Part shown: positions 8,991 through 16,429 of the stretch, one piece after another
How positions within the stretch are numbered: position 1 is the stretch's first letter
How the letters are laid out: the number at the start of each line of letters is the position of its first letter
Assembly (NCBI GenBank): GCA_028820505.1
Contig: JAPPIT010000134.1
Location: forward strand, 1-64,000
Length of the DNA: 64,000 bases
From: Defluviicoccus sp.
Lineage (GTDB): Bacteria; Pseudomonadota; Alphaproteobacteria; MPNO01
Reading direction: 5' to 3'
Notes under the pieces: model-generated
What the model saw: the letters and a program-made list of their open reading frames with translations, nothing else
Told to the model about the DNA's origin: nothing
The model's database searches: none
Translations under genes and position numbers: made by a program

Positions 8991-9221
8991 TGGCTCTCCT
9001 CATGCTTATGACCCGTTGCGCACCGTCGCGCGGCGTCCAGACCAGCACCACCATCGCTTCGTCGAGAAATCCGATGGCGATGAAGCGATCTTCCCGATAG
9101 TCCCACCGATCGTCTTCCACGGTCAGAGTCGCGCCATCGAACACTTCTCCCGCCCGGGCCATGTCCAGCCCCTGCGTTCGAGAGTGGCCGACCGCTTAGC
9201 CGGGTCGTACTCGATCAGCAC
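8944..9221 (-). pseudogene. brnT: brnT-like toxin gene with a one-base frameshift
   Basis: Only a 72-aa ORF starting at 9162 is listed, but BrnT toxins are about 90 aa and begin with a strand such as xIEYDPAKR. Reading further upstream, another frame supplies exactly this: GTG at 9221, then VLIEYDPAKRSATLERRG. The two frames would join as ...RRGLDMARAGEVFDG if the CCCC run at 9169-9172 (GGGG on the coding strand) had one more base. The rest, LTVEDDRWDYREDRFIAIG and VWTPRDGAQRVISMRRA, is normal BrnT. So either the toxin is inactivated by a single-base deletion or there is a homopolymer error in the assembly. The upstream GTG has no clear ribosome binding site. Confidence 0.75.
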
Positions 9222-9277
9222 GAATTTATGTTACTACATTAAACGGTTCAAGCCCGACCGGACCGACCCGAAAATCC

Positions 9278-10285
9278 CTAGACCCGCCCCACCGCATGCG
9301 GCAGCGGCAGCCTGAGCCCCGCGCCGATGTCGAGCGCCTTCCGGTAGACATAGTGAGCGACGCCGATGTCCTGGCTGACGAGGCCGACGGTGTGGATCAG
9401 GTTGCGCTCGTCCGGGCTTTCCCTGCCTCTGGCCTTCCCCGCCACGAGGTCCGAGATCTCGCCGTGCATGGCCTCGCGCGAGAACAGGCCGTCGGCGATC
9501 GTCTTGCGGAACTCGGGGGTCAGCATGTTGATGTCGAAATCGTCGATCACGATCTTGTCCATCGCGGGCCAGCCGGCCGGGTCCATCTCGCGCCTTGCCA
9601 GCGAAACGAAAGTGGCGCCGGGCTTGAGCCATTCGGCACGGCTCACGATCTCCTTCGACGTTGTGCCGCCGACCGCGATGTCGGCGCCGCGCACGACCGC
9701 CTCGATCGAGTCGACAGGGGTTACGGGCACGCCGAGCGCGGCGGACCATTTTTCGGCGAAGGCCTCGCGGGTCACCGGGCTTCGCGAGGTGCAGCGTATT
9801 TCCTCGAAATCGTAGAGCTCGGCGAGACATTGCAGCGCCGTCGTCCCCATCGTGCCGACGCCCACCAGCCCGAGCACGCGGGGATCCGGGTTCGCCATCC
9901 ACTTGCAGGCAAGGACGGCCGCGGCGGTGGAACGGATCGCGTAGGTCCAGTGCTCCTCGACGATGGCGAGCGCGACCGAGGTGACGGGGTCGCTCAGGAC
10001 GATGTAGCGGGTTGCGTCCAGCGTGCCGACGGTCGAGCGCTCGGCATCCTCGTAATAGGCGTAGAGCCGAACCCCCGAGATCGGGATTTCGGACAAGAGC
10101 GCGCCCTTGACGTGCCAGTGATGGTGGAACCGGTCGTCGTCGAGTCGGAAGGCGGGCGGGTCGGTCCAGCTCACCGTGCCCTCGGCGTGCATGCGGTAGA
10201 CATCCTCGCACACCGCCATCGCCTCGGCGGGGCTCAGGAGATCGAGCGTCTCCGCGTGCGAGAGGAAGAGGAGTTCGTCGGTCAT
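9278..10285 (-). CDS. Ornithine cyclodeaminase / mu-crystallin family protein
   Basis: A 335-aa NAD(P)-binding protein of the ornithine cyclodeaminase/mu-crystallin fold. A substrate-domain half comes first (LFLSHAETLDLLSPAEAMAV), then the Rossmann domain with GLVGVGTMGTTALQCL and a following IRCTSRSP. Members include ornithine cyclodeaminase, alanine dehydrogenase and ketimine reductases; the exact reaction cannot be assigned from motifs here. The ATG at 10285 overlaps the stop of the hydantoinase B gene by 4 nt (ATGA), so the two are coupled, suggesting a shared route for a cyclic amide, imine or amino-acid derivative. Confidence 0.88.
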   Translation of the reverse strand: MTDELLFLSHAETLDLLSPAEAMAVCEDVYRMHAEGTVSWTDPPAFRLDDDRFHHHWHVKGALLSEIPISGVRLYAYYEDAERSTVGTLDATRYIVLSDPVTSVALAIVEEHWTYAIRSTAAAVLACKWMANPDPRVLGLVGVGTMGTTALQCLAELYDFEEIRCTSRSPVTREAFAEKWSAALGVPVTPVDSIEAVVRGADIAVGGTTSKEIVSRAEWLKPGATFVSLARREMDPAGWPAMDKIVIDDFDINMLTPEFRKTIADGLFSREAMHGEISDLVAGKARGRESPDERNLIHTVGLVSQDIGVAHYVYRKALDIGAGLRLPLPHAVGRV

Positions 10286-12060
10286 TGCGCCTGTGCCTCC
10301 GCGCTTTCCAGCGTCGCCATCGCGGCGCGAATCCGTTCGGTCGCCTCCGCGTCGAGCTCCAGCGTCTCGAGGTCGATCGCCACGCCGTAGAGGGCGCGCG
10401 CCGCCTCGGGCGAGACATAGCCCTGGCGCACGTCGTCCAGCACTTTCCGGGCCGGACGTTCGAGCGGCGATCCGAACCCGCCGCCGCCGCCCGAATTGAC
10501 GATGAAGGCGTCGCCGGCCTCGATCCGCTTCCAGAACAGCTTGGCGTTGGGGAATTCCGGCCCGGCTTCGCCGTTCACCCGGAGCCCGATGCGGTTGCCG
10601 CGCCCGGCGCGCCCGCCCTGCAGCCCCCAGGGCTCGCAATTGGCGCGGTCGGCCTGGCTGTTGAAGTTGAGCGGCGAGCGCGCCCGCACCACGTATTCGA
10701 TGCCGAGCCCGCCCCGATGGCGCCCCGCCCCGCCGGAATCGGGGATCAGCGCGTGGCGCTCGATCACGATCGGGTAGTTCACCTCCATCAGCTCGGACGG
10801 GCTGTTGTGGGTGTCGCCGTCGTTGAGGCAGACCGTCGCCGGCATGCCGTCCTCGTTGTGCTTGGCGCCCCAGCCGCCGCCGGTCGGCCCGATCGCGCCG
10901 ATGAACAGCTTGTTGCCGCGCGGGTCGATGCCGTTCATCCGCCCCATCACTAGGTCGGCGTGATGGCCGGCCGCGACACGCTCCGGGATGGCGGGCGCCA
11001 GCGCCTTGAACACCGCGTCCACGATGGTCATCGGGAAGGTCATCCAGCTCCGCATCGCCGCCGGGCGCTCCGCGCTCACGATCCGGCCGGGCGGGATGAT
11101 CGTCGTGAGCGGGCGGAAGCTGCCGTCGTTGATCGGGTAATCGGTGGGCGAGGCGATGCACTTGAAGGCCACCTGGGAGCAGGCGTAGGCCGTGGTGATG
11201 CCGGAATTGTAGAACCCCTTCACCTGGCGCGAGACGTCGGTCAGGTCGATGGTCATCTCCTCGCCCGCGACCTCGACGCGGACGACGATGGGGATTTCCT
11301 TGCCGACATCGATCCCGTCGTCGTCCATGAAGGCCTCGGCCTCGTAGACCCCGTCCGGGATCGAGCGCGTGCGTTCGCGCGCGGCCGTCTCCGACTGGTC
11401 CATGATGCGCCCGATCGCGCCCAGCACCGCATCCCTGCCGTAGCGTCCGATCAGCGCGAGGAAGCCGCGCTCGCCGGTACGGACGGCGGTCAGCTGGGCG
11501 CGGAGGTCGCCGAGCGCGCGTTCCGGCATCCGGACGTTCATCGCGACGATGTCGATCAGGTCCCGGTTGAGCTCGCCGGCCCGCTGCAATTTCAGGATGG
11601 GGACCTGCAGCCCCTCGGCGTAGATGTCGGTGGTGATGCCCTGCAGCGTGCCGCCGATATCGAGCCAGTGCGCCATGCAGCAGGAGAACCCGACCAGCTC
11701 CCCCTCGTGGTAGATCGGCAGGCTCAGCGTGATGTGGTTGAGGTGGCTGCCGGTGACATAGGCGTCGTTGGTCACCAGGATGTCGCCGGGCTCGATCCCG
11801 TCGGTGCCGAAATGCGCGAGCTTGGCGCGGAGAGTCTCGGCCATGCCCCGGATGAACATGGGAAGCCCGAGCCCGATCGAGACCGTCTCGCCCTTCGCGG
11901 TGAACAGCCCGACGGTGAAGTCGAGCGCCTCGTAGATGATCATGTTGTAGGCGGTGCGCATGAGGTTGGTCTTCATTTCCTCGGTCACCGCCATGACCCC
12001 GTTGCGCACCAGCTCGGTGGTCACGGGATCGCTCCGGGGATCTGCGCCGTTCTCCGCCAT
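10282..12060 (-). CDS. Hydantoinase B / oxoprolinase family protein
   Basis: A 592-aa HyuB-type subunit, the partner of HyuA in ATP-dependent N-methylhydantoinase, 5-oxoprolinase and acetone carboxylase relatives. The early DPVTTELVRNGVMAVTEEMK, the EPGDILVTNDAYVTGSHLNH segment, GGGWGAKHNEDG and the C-terminal [15 protein letters not shown] are characteristic. No HyuA gene is adjacent in this window: upstream lies the divergent vapBC module. The ornithine-cyclodeaminase-like gene is coupled downstream. It may therefore act with a HyuA encoded elsewhere. Subfamily specificity is not determined. Confidence 0.92.
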   Translation of the reverse strand: MAENGADPRSDPVTTELVRNGVMAVTEEMKTNLMRTAYNMIIYEALDFTVGLFTAKGETVSIGLGLPMFIRGMAETLRAKLAHFGTDGIEPGDILVTNDAYVTGSHLNHITLSLPIYHEGELVGFSCCMAHWLDIGGTLQGITTDIYAEGLQVPILKLQRAGELNRDLIDIVAMNVRMPERALGDLRAQLTAVRTGERGFLALIGRYGRDAVLGAIGRIMDQSETAARERTRSIPDGVYEAEAFMDDDGIDVGKEIPIVVRVEVAGEEMTIDLTDVSRQVKGFYNSGITTAYACSQVAFKCIASPTDYPINDGSFRPLTTIIPPGRIVSAERPAAMRSWMTFPMTIVDAVFKALAPAIPERVAAGHHADLVMGRMNGIDPRGNKLFIGAIGPTGGGWGAKHNEDGMPATVCLNDGDTHNSPSELMEVNYPIVIERHALIPDSGGAGRHRGGLGIEYVVRARSPLNFNSQADRANCEPWGLQGGRAGRGNRIGLRVNGEAGPEFPNAKLFWKRIEAGDAFIVNSGGGGGFGSPLERPARKVLDDVRQGYVSPEAARALYGVAIDLETLELDAEATERIRAAMATLESAEAQAQ

Positions 12061-12151
12061 GGCGCGAGATTAACCCGCGCGGTCCCCTCCCTCAATTTGC
12101 CGAACCGTTTCCGATCGCGGCCCGGTTGCGAGCCCGGCGCGGCGATGATAT

Positions 12152-12168
12152 ATACCAATGAGAGGTAT
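12152..12168 (+). promoter_or_regulatory. Candidate VapB operator
   Basis: A short inverted repeat, ATACC-N7-GGTAT, overlaps an AT-rich GATATATACC stretch just upstream of vapB. Type II antitoxins usually bind such palindromes over their own promoter. Arms are only 5 bp, so this is a suggestion. Confidence 0.35.
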
Positions 12169-12187
12169 CAAGACGAGGGCTCCGGCC

Positions 12188-12436
12188 ATGACCATGACCG
12201 CCAAGCTGTTCTGGAACGGGAGATCCCAAGCCGTGCGGCTCCCCAAGGAGTTCCGCATGCCCGGCAAGGAGGTCCGGATTCGCCGCCAGGGCACGGCGGT
12301 CGTGCTCGAGCCGATCGCGGACGGCTGGGAGTGGCTCGATGACGTCGTCGGAAAGGCCGAGGATTTTTTCCCCGACGGCCGCAACCAACCGGAGATGCCG
12401 CCGCCTCGGCCGGGGCTGGACGAACTGTTCTGTTGA
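12188..12436 (+). CDS. vapB: VapB-type antitoxin (AbrB-fold)
   Basis: An 82-aa antitoxin with an N-terminal swapped-hairpin AbrB/MazE-type DNA-binding domain: TAKLFWNGRSQAVRLPKEFR, then EVRIRRQGTAVVLEP. The acidic, Pro-rich C terminus (GRNQPEMPPPRPGLDELF) would wrap the toxin. I chose the ATG at 12188 because GAGGG precedes it; the Met at 12158 lies within the presumed promoter palindrome. The next gene starts in the stop codon (TGATG), so translation is coupled. The product should repress the operon and neutralise VapC. Confidence 0.88.
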   Translation: MTMTAKLFWNGRSQAVRLPKEFRMPGKEVRIRRQGTAVVLEPIADGWEWLDDVVGKAEDFFPDGRNQPEMPPPRPGLDELFC

Positions 12437-12837
12437 TGCGCTATCTCTTCGACACCAATACCTGCATCGCCCTGATAAACGACACGTCACCGTCGCTGCT
12501 GACCCGGCTTCGCCGGCACCGGCCCGAAGAGATCGGCGTGCCCTCTCCCGTGACCTTCGAGCTCTACTTCGGCGCGTTCAAGAGCCGCGGGCCGAAGCTC
12601 AACCTGGCTGTCATTGACCGCATGGCGTTCGAAATCGTCCCCTTCGACGCGGCCGACGCGCGTGCGGCCGGCGCGATCCGCCGCGATCTGGAGGCCCGCG
12701 GGCTGCCGATCGGCCCCTATGACGTGCTGATCGCCGGCCAGGCCCGGGCGCGCGATCTGGTGCTGGTCACCGCCAACAGGCGCGAATTCGAACGGGTGGA
12801 CGGGCTGACGTTAGAGGATTGGTCCACCCCCTTGTAG
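12436..12837 (+). CDS. vapC: VapC-type PIN-domain ribonuclease toxin
   Basis: A 133-aa PIN-domain endoribonuclease. The acidic metal-binding residues can be seen in YLFDTNTCIALI (first Asp), VTFELYFGA (Glu), and PYDVLIAGQARA (Asp), followed by LVTANRREFERV. VapC toxins typically cut initiator tRNA or other structured RNAs, using Mg2+ or Mn2+. The ATG at 12436 overlaps the vapB stop by one base; the track start at 12433 is the overlapping TTG. The gene appears intact, unlike the nearby brnT. About 100 bp separate it from the selenoprotein operon. Confidence 0.92.
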   Translation: MRYLFDTNTCIALINDTSPSLLTRLRRHRPEEIGVPSPVTFELYFGAFKSRGPKLNLAVIDRMAFEIVPFDAADARAAGAIRRDLEARGLPIGPYDVLIAGQARARDLVLVTANRREFERVDGLTLEDWSTPL

Positions 12838-12934
12838 GAGGGCTGATCGGCCGTCCCCCGACCCGCCAACTTGCCGGTTGGCCGGCGGCGGGCGAACGGC
12901 GATAATCCAGCGTCGCATTTCGAGGGACCGCGCC

Positions 12935-13579
12935 ATGTCCAATATCCGCATGCTCGACATCGAGGAGCTCAAGGCGAGCAAGCTCCGCCCGCTGGTCAAC
13001 AAGGCGCTGCGCCACCGCGCGCCCGACCCCGCCTTCCACGCGATGCTGGGCCACAGCCCGGACATCGCGCGCTCGATGTATCTCGCTTGGGGCGCGGTGT
13101 TCAACACCGGGCGGATCGACCACAAGCTGAAGGAGATCATCCGCGTCCAGCTCTCGCGGATGGCCGCGTGCCGATATTGAGGCAACGTCCGGTCTGCTTC
13201 GGCGAAGCAGCAGGGATTGACGGAAGAGACCATCGACGAGGGCATCGAGGCCCACGCGTCGAGCGACCGCTTCACGCCCGCGGAGAAGATCGCGCTCCGC
13301 TATTCGGAGCTGATGGGGACCGCGCCGGAGAAGGTCGACGCCGCTCTCTACGACGAGCTCGCCGAACACTATTCGGTGGAGGAGATCGTCGAGCTCGGCG
13401 CCTTCGTCGGCTTCAACGTGGGCTACCACACCTTCTTCGGGACGCTCGACTTCTACCCGATGTTCACCCCGGACGGCCGGCTGGTCGACCAGGAGGAATC
13501 GCGGCGGATCTACGGCGAGACCCCGATCTCGCTCAACAAGGGCACGATCGAGCGCGCGACGGCGGAAGCCGCCGAATGA
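12935..13579 (+). CDS. Predicted selenocysteine-containing CMD/AhpD-like protein (CxxU)
   Basis: The ORF track shows two ORFs (12878-13180 and 13217-13579), but both lie in the same frame and are separated only by TGA at 13178. Reading that TGA as selenocysteine gives one 214-aa carboxymuconolactone decarboxylase/AhpD-like protein. The join reads KEIIRVQLSRMAACRY-U-GNVRSASAKQQG. This matches the AhpD redox signature E-x11-C-x2-C with Sec as the second residue; the His usual four positions on is Arg. The helices after the TGA (LTEETIDEG, DRFTPAEKIALRYSELM, VEEIVELGAFVGF) are fully conserved-looking and align with the next gene, so the downstream half is under coding constraint. A SECIS-like hairpin follows the TGA. 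Start ATG 12935 has GAGGG upstream. CMD/AhpD proteins act as peroxidases, disulfide reductases or decarboxylases; CxxU would favour a redox role. The alternative is a recent Cys (TGC/TGT) to TGA nonsense mutation. Confidence 0.75.
13178..13217 (+). promoter_or_regulatory. TGA (Sec) codon and candidate bacterial SECIS hairpin
   Basis: The in-frame TGA at 13178-13180 is followed by CTGCTTC-GGC-GAAGCAG (13194-13210), a perfect 7-bp stem with a 3-nt loop starting with G. The loop begins after 20 intervening nucleotides. A lower stem GTCC/GGAT (13187-13190 with 13214-13217) forms below a 3x3 internal loop. As I recall the bacterial SECIS criteria (loop 3-14 nt, G in its first two positions, 16-37 nt from the UGA), all are met. 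Confidence 0.72.
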
Positions 13580-14127
13580 GCGGCGCGCGCGCGACTTTGC
13601 CGCCGGTCCCCCGCGCGCAGATCGACGATCCCGAGCTCCGGGCGCTGATCGCGCGCTCGGAGGAGACCGGCGTCGGGGACTCGCGTTTCGTCCGGCTGAT
13701 GGCACACGTGCCGGGCTATGCCGAGGCGCTGCACGATGCGCTCGACCGCTCGCTGATGGAAGGCGAGGTCGACCACGGGCTCAAGGAGATCGTGCGCATC
13801 CAGCTCGCGCGCCTCGCGGGCGATCCCTACTTCGCCGGCTTCCGGTCGAAGCGCGCGCTGGAAGACGGGCTTACCGAGGAACGGATCGAGGCGGGCTGCG
13901 GCGACTTCGAGACCGACGACCGCTTCACGCCGGCCGAGAAATGGGCGCTCCGATACGGCTGGCTGATGTACCGCGCGCCGGAGAAGGTCGACAAGACGTT
14001 CTACGACGAAGGCAAGACGCATTACTCCGAAGCCCAGATCGTCGAGCTGGGCGCCTTCATCGCCTTCCATTACGGCATGCAGATTTTCTTGGGCACACTG
14101 GACCTGCCCGCTGAAGAAGGTGGCTGA
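13576..14127 (+). CDS. CMD/AhpD-like paralogue lacking the redox pair
   Basis: A 183-aa homologue of the preceding selenoprotein. The segment HGLKEIVRIQLARLAGDPYF aligns without gaps to the selenoprotein's HKLKEIIRVQLSRMAACRYU, placing Asp opposite Cys and Phe opposite Sec. Downstream GLTEERIEAG and DRFTPAEKWALRYGWLM also match. It keeps the E-x11 part of the signature but cannot use a Cys/Sec couple. Its ATG overlaps the previous stop (ATGA), arguing for coupled, near-stoichiometric synthesis. CMD proteins oligomerise, so a mixed complex of an active and a structural subunit is plausible; this is inference. The gene overlaps the Mo-hydroxylase start by 8 nt. Confidence 0.85.
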   Translation: MSGARATLPPVPRAQIDDPELRALIARSEETGVGDSRFVRLMAHVPGYAEALHDALDRSLMEGEVDHGLKEIVRIQLARLAGDPYFAGFRSKRALEDGLTEERIEAGCGDFETDDRFTPAEKWALRYGWLMYRAPEKVDKTFYDEGKTHYSEAQIVELGAFIAFHYGMQIFLGTLDLPAEEGG

Positions 14128-16429
14128 CACGCGGATCGAGGATCCGCCGCTCCTGCGCGGGCAGGCGCGCTTCGTCGACGACATCCACCTGCCGGGAACC
14201 CTGCACGCGGCGTTCGTCCGCAGCCCGGTCGCTCGTGCGTCGATTTCGGGGATCGAAAAGCGCGCGGCGGAGGCGGCGCCGGGCGTCCATACCGTCTGGA
14301 CGCTCGACGATCTCCGTCCCCATCTCGCGGCCGAACGCCTCGTTGTCGGCCTGCCGAGCCCGGCCTACCGCCAGCAGCGCGACCGCCCGTTGCTGGCCGA
14401 CGGCGAGGTCGTCCATGTCGGCGAGGCGGTGGTGGTGGTCGTCGCCGAATCGCGCTATACGGCGGAGGACGCGGCGGCGCTGGTCGAGGTGGCCTACGAG
14501 CCGTTGCCCGCCGTCGCCGACTGCCGCGATGCGCTGGCGCCGGGCGCGCCGACGGTCCATCGCGGCGCCGACCGCAACCTGCTCGCCGAGCTGACCATGG
14601 CGTTCGGCGATGTCGAGGCCGCCTTCGCCGGGGCCGACCGCGTGTTCGCCGCGAACCTTTCGGTCCATCGCGGCGGCGGGCATTCGATCGAGGGGCGCGG
14701 CGCGCTCGCCCGCCACGACCCGGTCGACGACCTGCTCACGCTTTGGAGCTCGACCCAGACCCCGCATGCCGGGCGCAACCTGATCGCGCGCATGCTGGCT
14801 CGCGAGACGCGGCGCGTCCGCTTGATCGCGCCCTCGGTCGGCGGCGGGTTCGGGCCCAAGCTGGTCACCTACCCCGAGGAGGTCGCCGTCGCGCTCGCCG
14901 CCCTCCTGCTCGGCCGACCGGTCAAGTGGATCGAGGACCGGCGCGAGCATTTCGTGGCCAGCACCCAGGAGCGCGACCAGCACTGGGAGGTCGAGGCCGC
15001 GTTCGATGCCGACGGAACGATCCGGGGCGTGCGCGGGACGATGGTGCACGACCACGGCGCCTATACCGCGCGCGGCGCGAACCTGCCCTACGAGTCCGCG
15101 CTCACCGTCACGCTGCCCTACGACGTCCCGGCCTACCGGCTGATCGCCCGCGCGGCGCTGACCAACAAGGTGCCGGTCACTCCGGTCCGGGGCGCCGGCC
15201 ACCCGCAGGCGGTGTTCGCCATGGAACGCCTGCTGGACAAGGCGGCGGAGGGGCTCGGCATCGACCGGGTGGCGATCCGCGAACGCAACCTGATCGGCCC
15301 CGGGCGCATGCCGTGCACCCGTCCGCTGGAGAGCCGGGGCGGGCGCAAGGTGGTGCTCGACTCAGGCGATTATCCTGGCTGCATGCGGGCCGCGCTGGAT
15401 GCCGCGGACTGGGACGGGTTCGCGATCCGGCGACGGGAGGCCGGGGCGCGAGGCCGGGCGCTCGGCATCGGACTTGCCAACTTCGTCAAGGGAACCGGGC
15501 GCGGGCCGTTCGAATCCGCTTCCGTCGCCATCGACCCGTCGGGAACGGTGTCGGTCGCCTCCGGCGCCGCCGCGATGGGGCAGGGGATCGAGACCATGCT
15601 CGCCGACATCGTCGCCAGGGCGCTCGGCTGCGACCGCGAACTCGTGCACGTGACGGCGGGCGACACGGCAGCGGTCGCGCTCGGCATCGGCGGGTTCAAC
15701 AGCCGCCAGGCGGTGACCGCCGGGAGCTCGGCCTACAACGCGGCGCGCAAGGTCCGCGACAAGGCGCTTGCCGTCGCCGCCCGTCATCTTGAGGCGGCGG
15801 AAGAGGACCTGGAGATCGCGGGCGGCGAAGTCCGGGTACGCGGCGCGCCGGAACTTTGCGTGGGTCTCGGCCGGCTCGCCGAGACGGTGGCAGGCACGCC
15901 GGGGGTGACCCTGCCGGAGGGGATCGCGCCCGGGCTCGCGGCGGAAGAGAACACCGTGCTCGACGACATGCCGTTCGCCAACGGCACCGCCGTCGCCGAG
16001 ATCGAGATCGACCGCGAGACCGGATCCGCGGCGCTTACCCGGCTGGTCGTCGCGCATGACTGCGGACGCATCGTCAACCCCGCGATCGTCGAGGGCCAGA
16101 TCGTCGGCGGCGCGGCGCATGCCGTCGGCAACGCGCTTTACGAATGGATGGGCTTCGACGGCGATGCGCAGCCGCTCACCACCACGCTGGCCGACTATCT
16201 GCTGCCGGGCTCGCTCGACGTGCCGAGGATCGATACGGTGCACATGGAATCGCCCAGCCCGCTCAACCCGATCGGGGTCAAGGGGGTGGGCGAGTGCGGC
16301 ACCGTGCCGACCGCCGCCGCCATCGCCGCGGCGATCGAGGACGCGCTCGGCCTCCCCGGCGGCACGATAGACCGGACGCCGCTTTCCCCGGCCGACATCG
16401 GGACGCTCGCGCATGACCATACGCTTTGA
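14120..16429 (+). CDS. Xanthine dehydrogenase-family molybdopterin-binding (large) subunit
   Basis: A 769-aa catalytic subunit of the xanthine oxidase/CO dehydrogenase-like family. The N-terminal a/b hammerhead domain starts at LRGQARFVDDIHLPGTLHAA. The molybdopterin-binding part includes VGGGFGPKLVTYPEE, FVKGTGRGPFES and GVGECGTVP, with the catalytic-type Glu at about residue 725. Where form II CO-dehydrogenase-like enzymes read AYRGAGR, this protein has TPVRGAGHPQA, so the substrate is not CO and is unknown. No 2Fe-2S or FAD subunit gene is adjacent, which is unusual. The GTG start at 14120 sits inside the end of the CMD paralogue and the XRE gene starts inside its own end, so these genes form one operon. 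Confidence 0.92.
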   Translation: MADTRIEDPPLLRGQARFVDDIHLPGTLHAAFVRSPVARASISGIEKRAAEAAPGVHTVWTLDDLRPHLAAERLVVGLPSPAYRQQRDRPLLADGEVVHVGEAVVVVVAESRYTAEDAAALVEVAYEPLPAVADCRDALAPGAPTVHRGADRNLLAELTMAFGDVEAAFAGADRVFAANLSVHRGGGHSIEGRGALARHDPVDDLLTLWSSTQTPHAGRNLIARMLARETRRVRLIAPSVGGGFGPKLVTYPEEVAVALAALLLGRPVKWIEDRREHFVASTQERDQHWEVEAAFDADGTIRGVRGTMVHDHGAYTARGANLPYESALTVTLPYDVPAYRLIARAALTNKVPVTPVRGAGHPQAVFAMERLLDKAAEGLGIDRVAIRERNLIGPGRMPCTRPLESRGGRKVVLDSGDYPGCMRAALDAADWDGFAIRRREAGARGRALGIGLANFVKGTGRGPFESASVAIDPSGTVSVASGAAAMGQGIETMLADIVARALGCDRELVHVTAGDTAAVALGIGGFNSRQAVTAGSSAYNAARKVRDKALAVAARHLEAAEEDLEIAGGEVRVRGAPELCVGLGRLAETVAGTPGVTLPEGIAPGLAAEENTVLDDMPFANGTAVAEIEIDRETGSAALTRLVVAHDCGRIVNPAIVEGQIVGGAAHAVGNALYEWMGFDGDAQPLTTTLADYLLPGSLDVPRIDTVHMESPSPLNPIGVKGVGECGTVPTAAAIAAAIEDALGLPGGTIDRTPLSPADIGTLAHDHTL

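Noticed and set aside
13178-13180. Nonsense mutation making the CMD gene a pseudogene
   Set aside because: Considered seriously. Rejected as the first choice because the TGA falls exactly on the redox Cys position, the SECIS-like hairpin fits, the downstream half has no further lesions and remains coupled to the next gene.
12871-14127. 418-aa ORF joining the two CMD genes
   Set aside because: Its first 235 residues are an out-of-frame reading of the selenoprotein gene. The real protein starts at 13576 with ATGA overlap.
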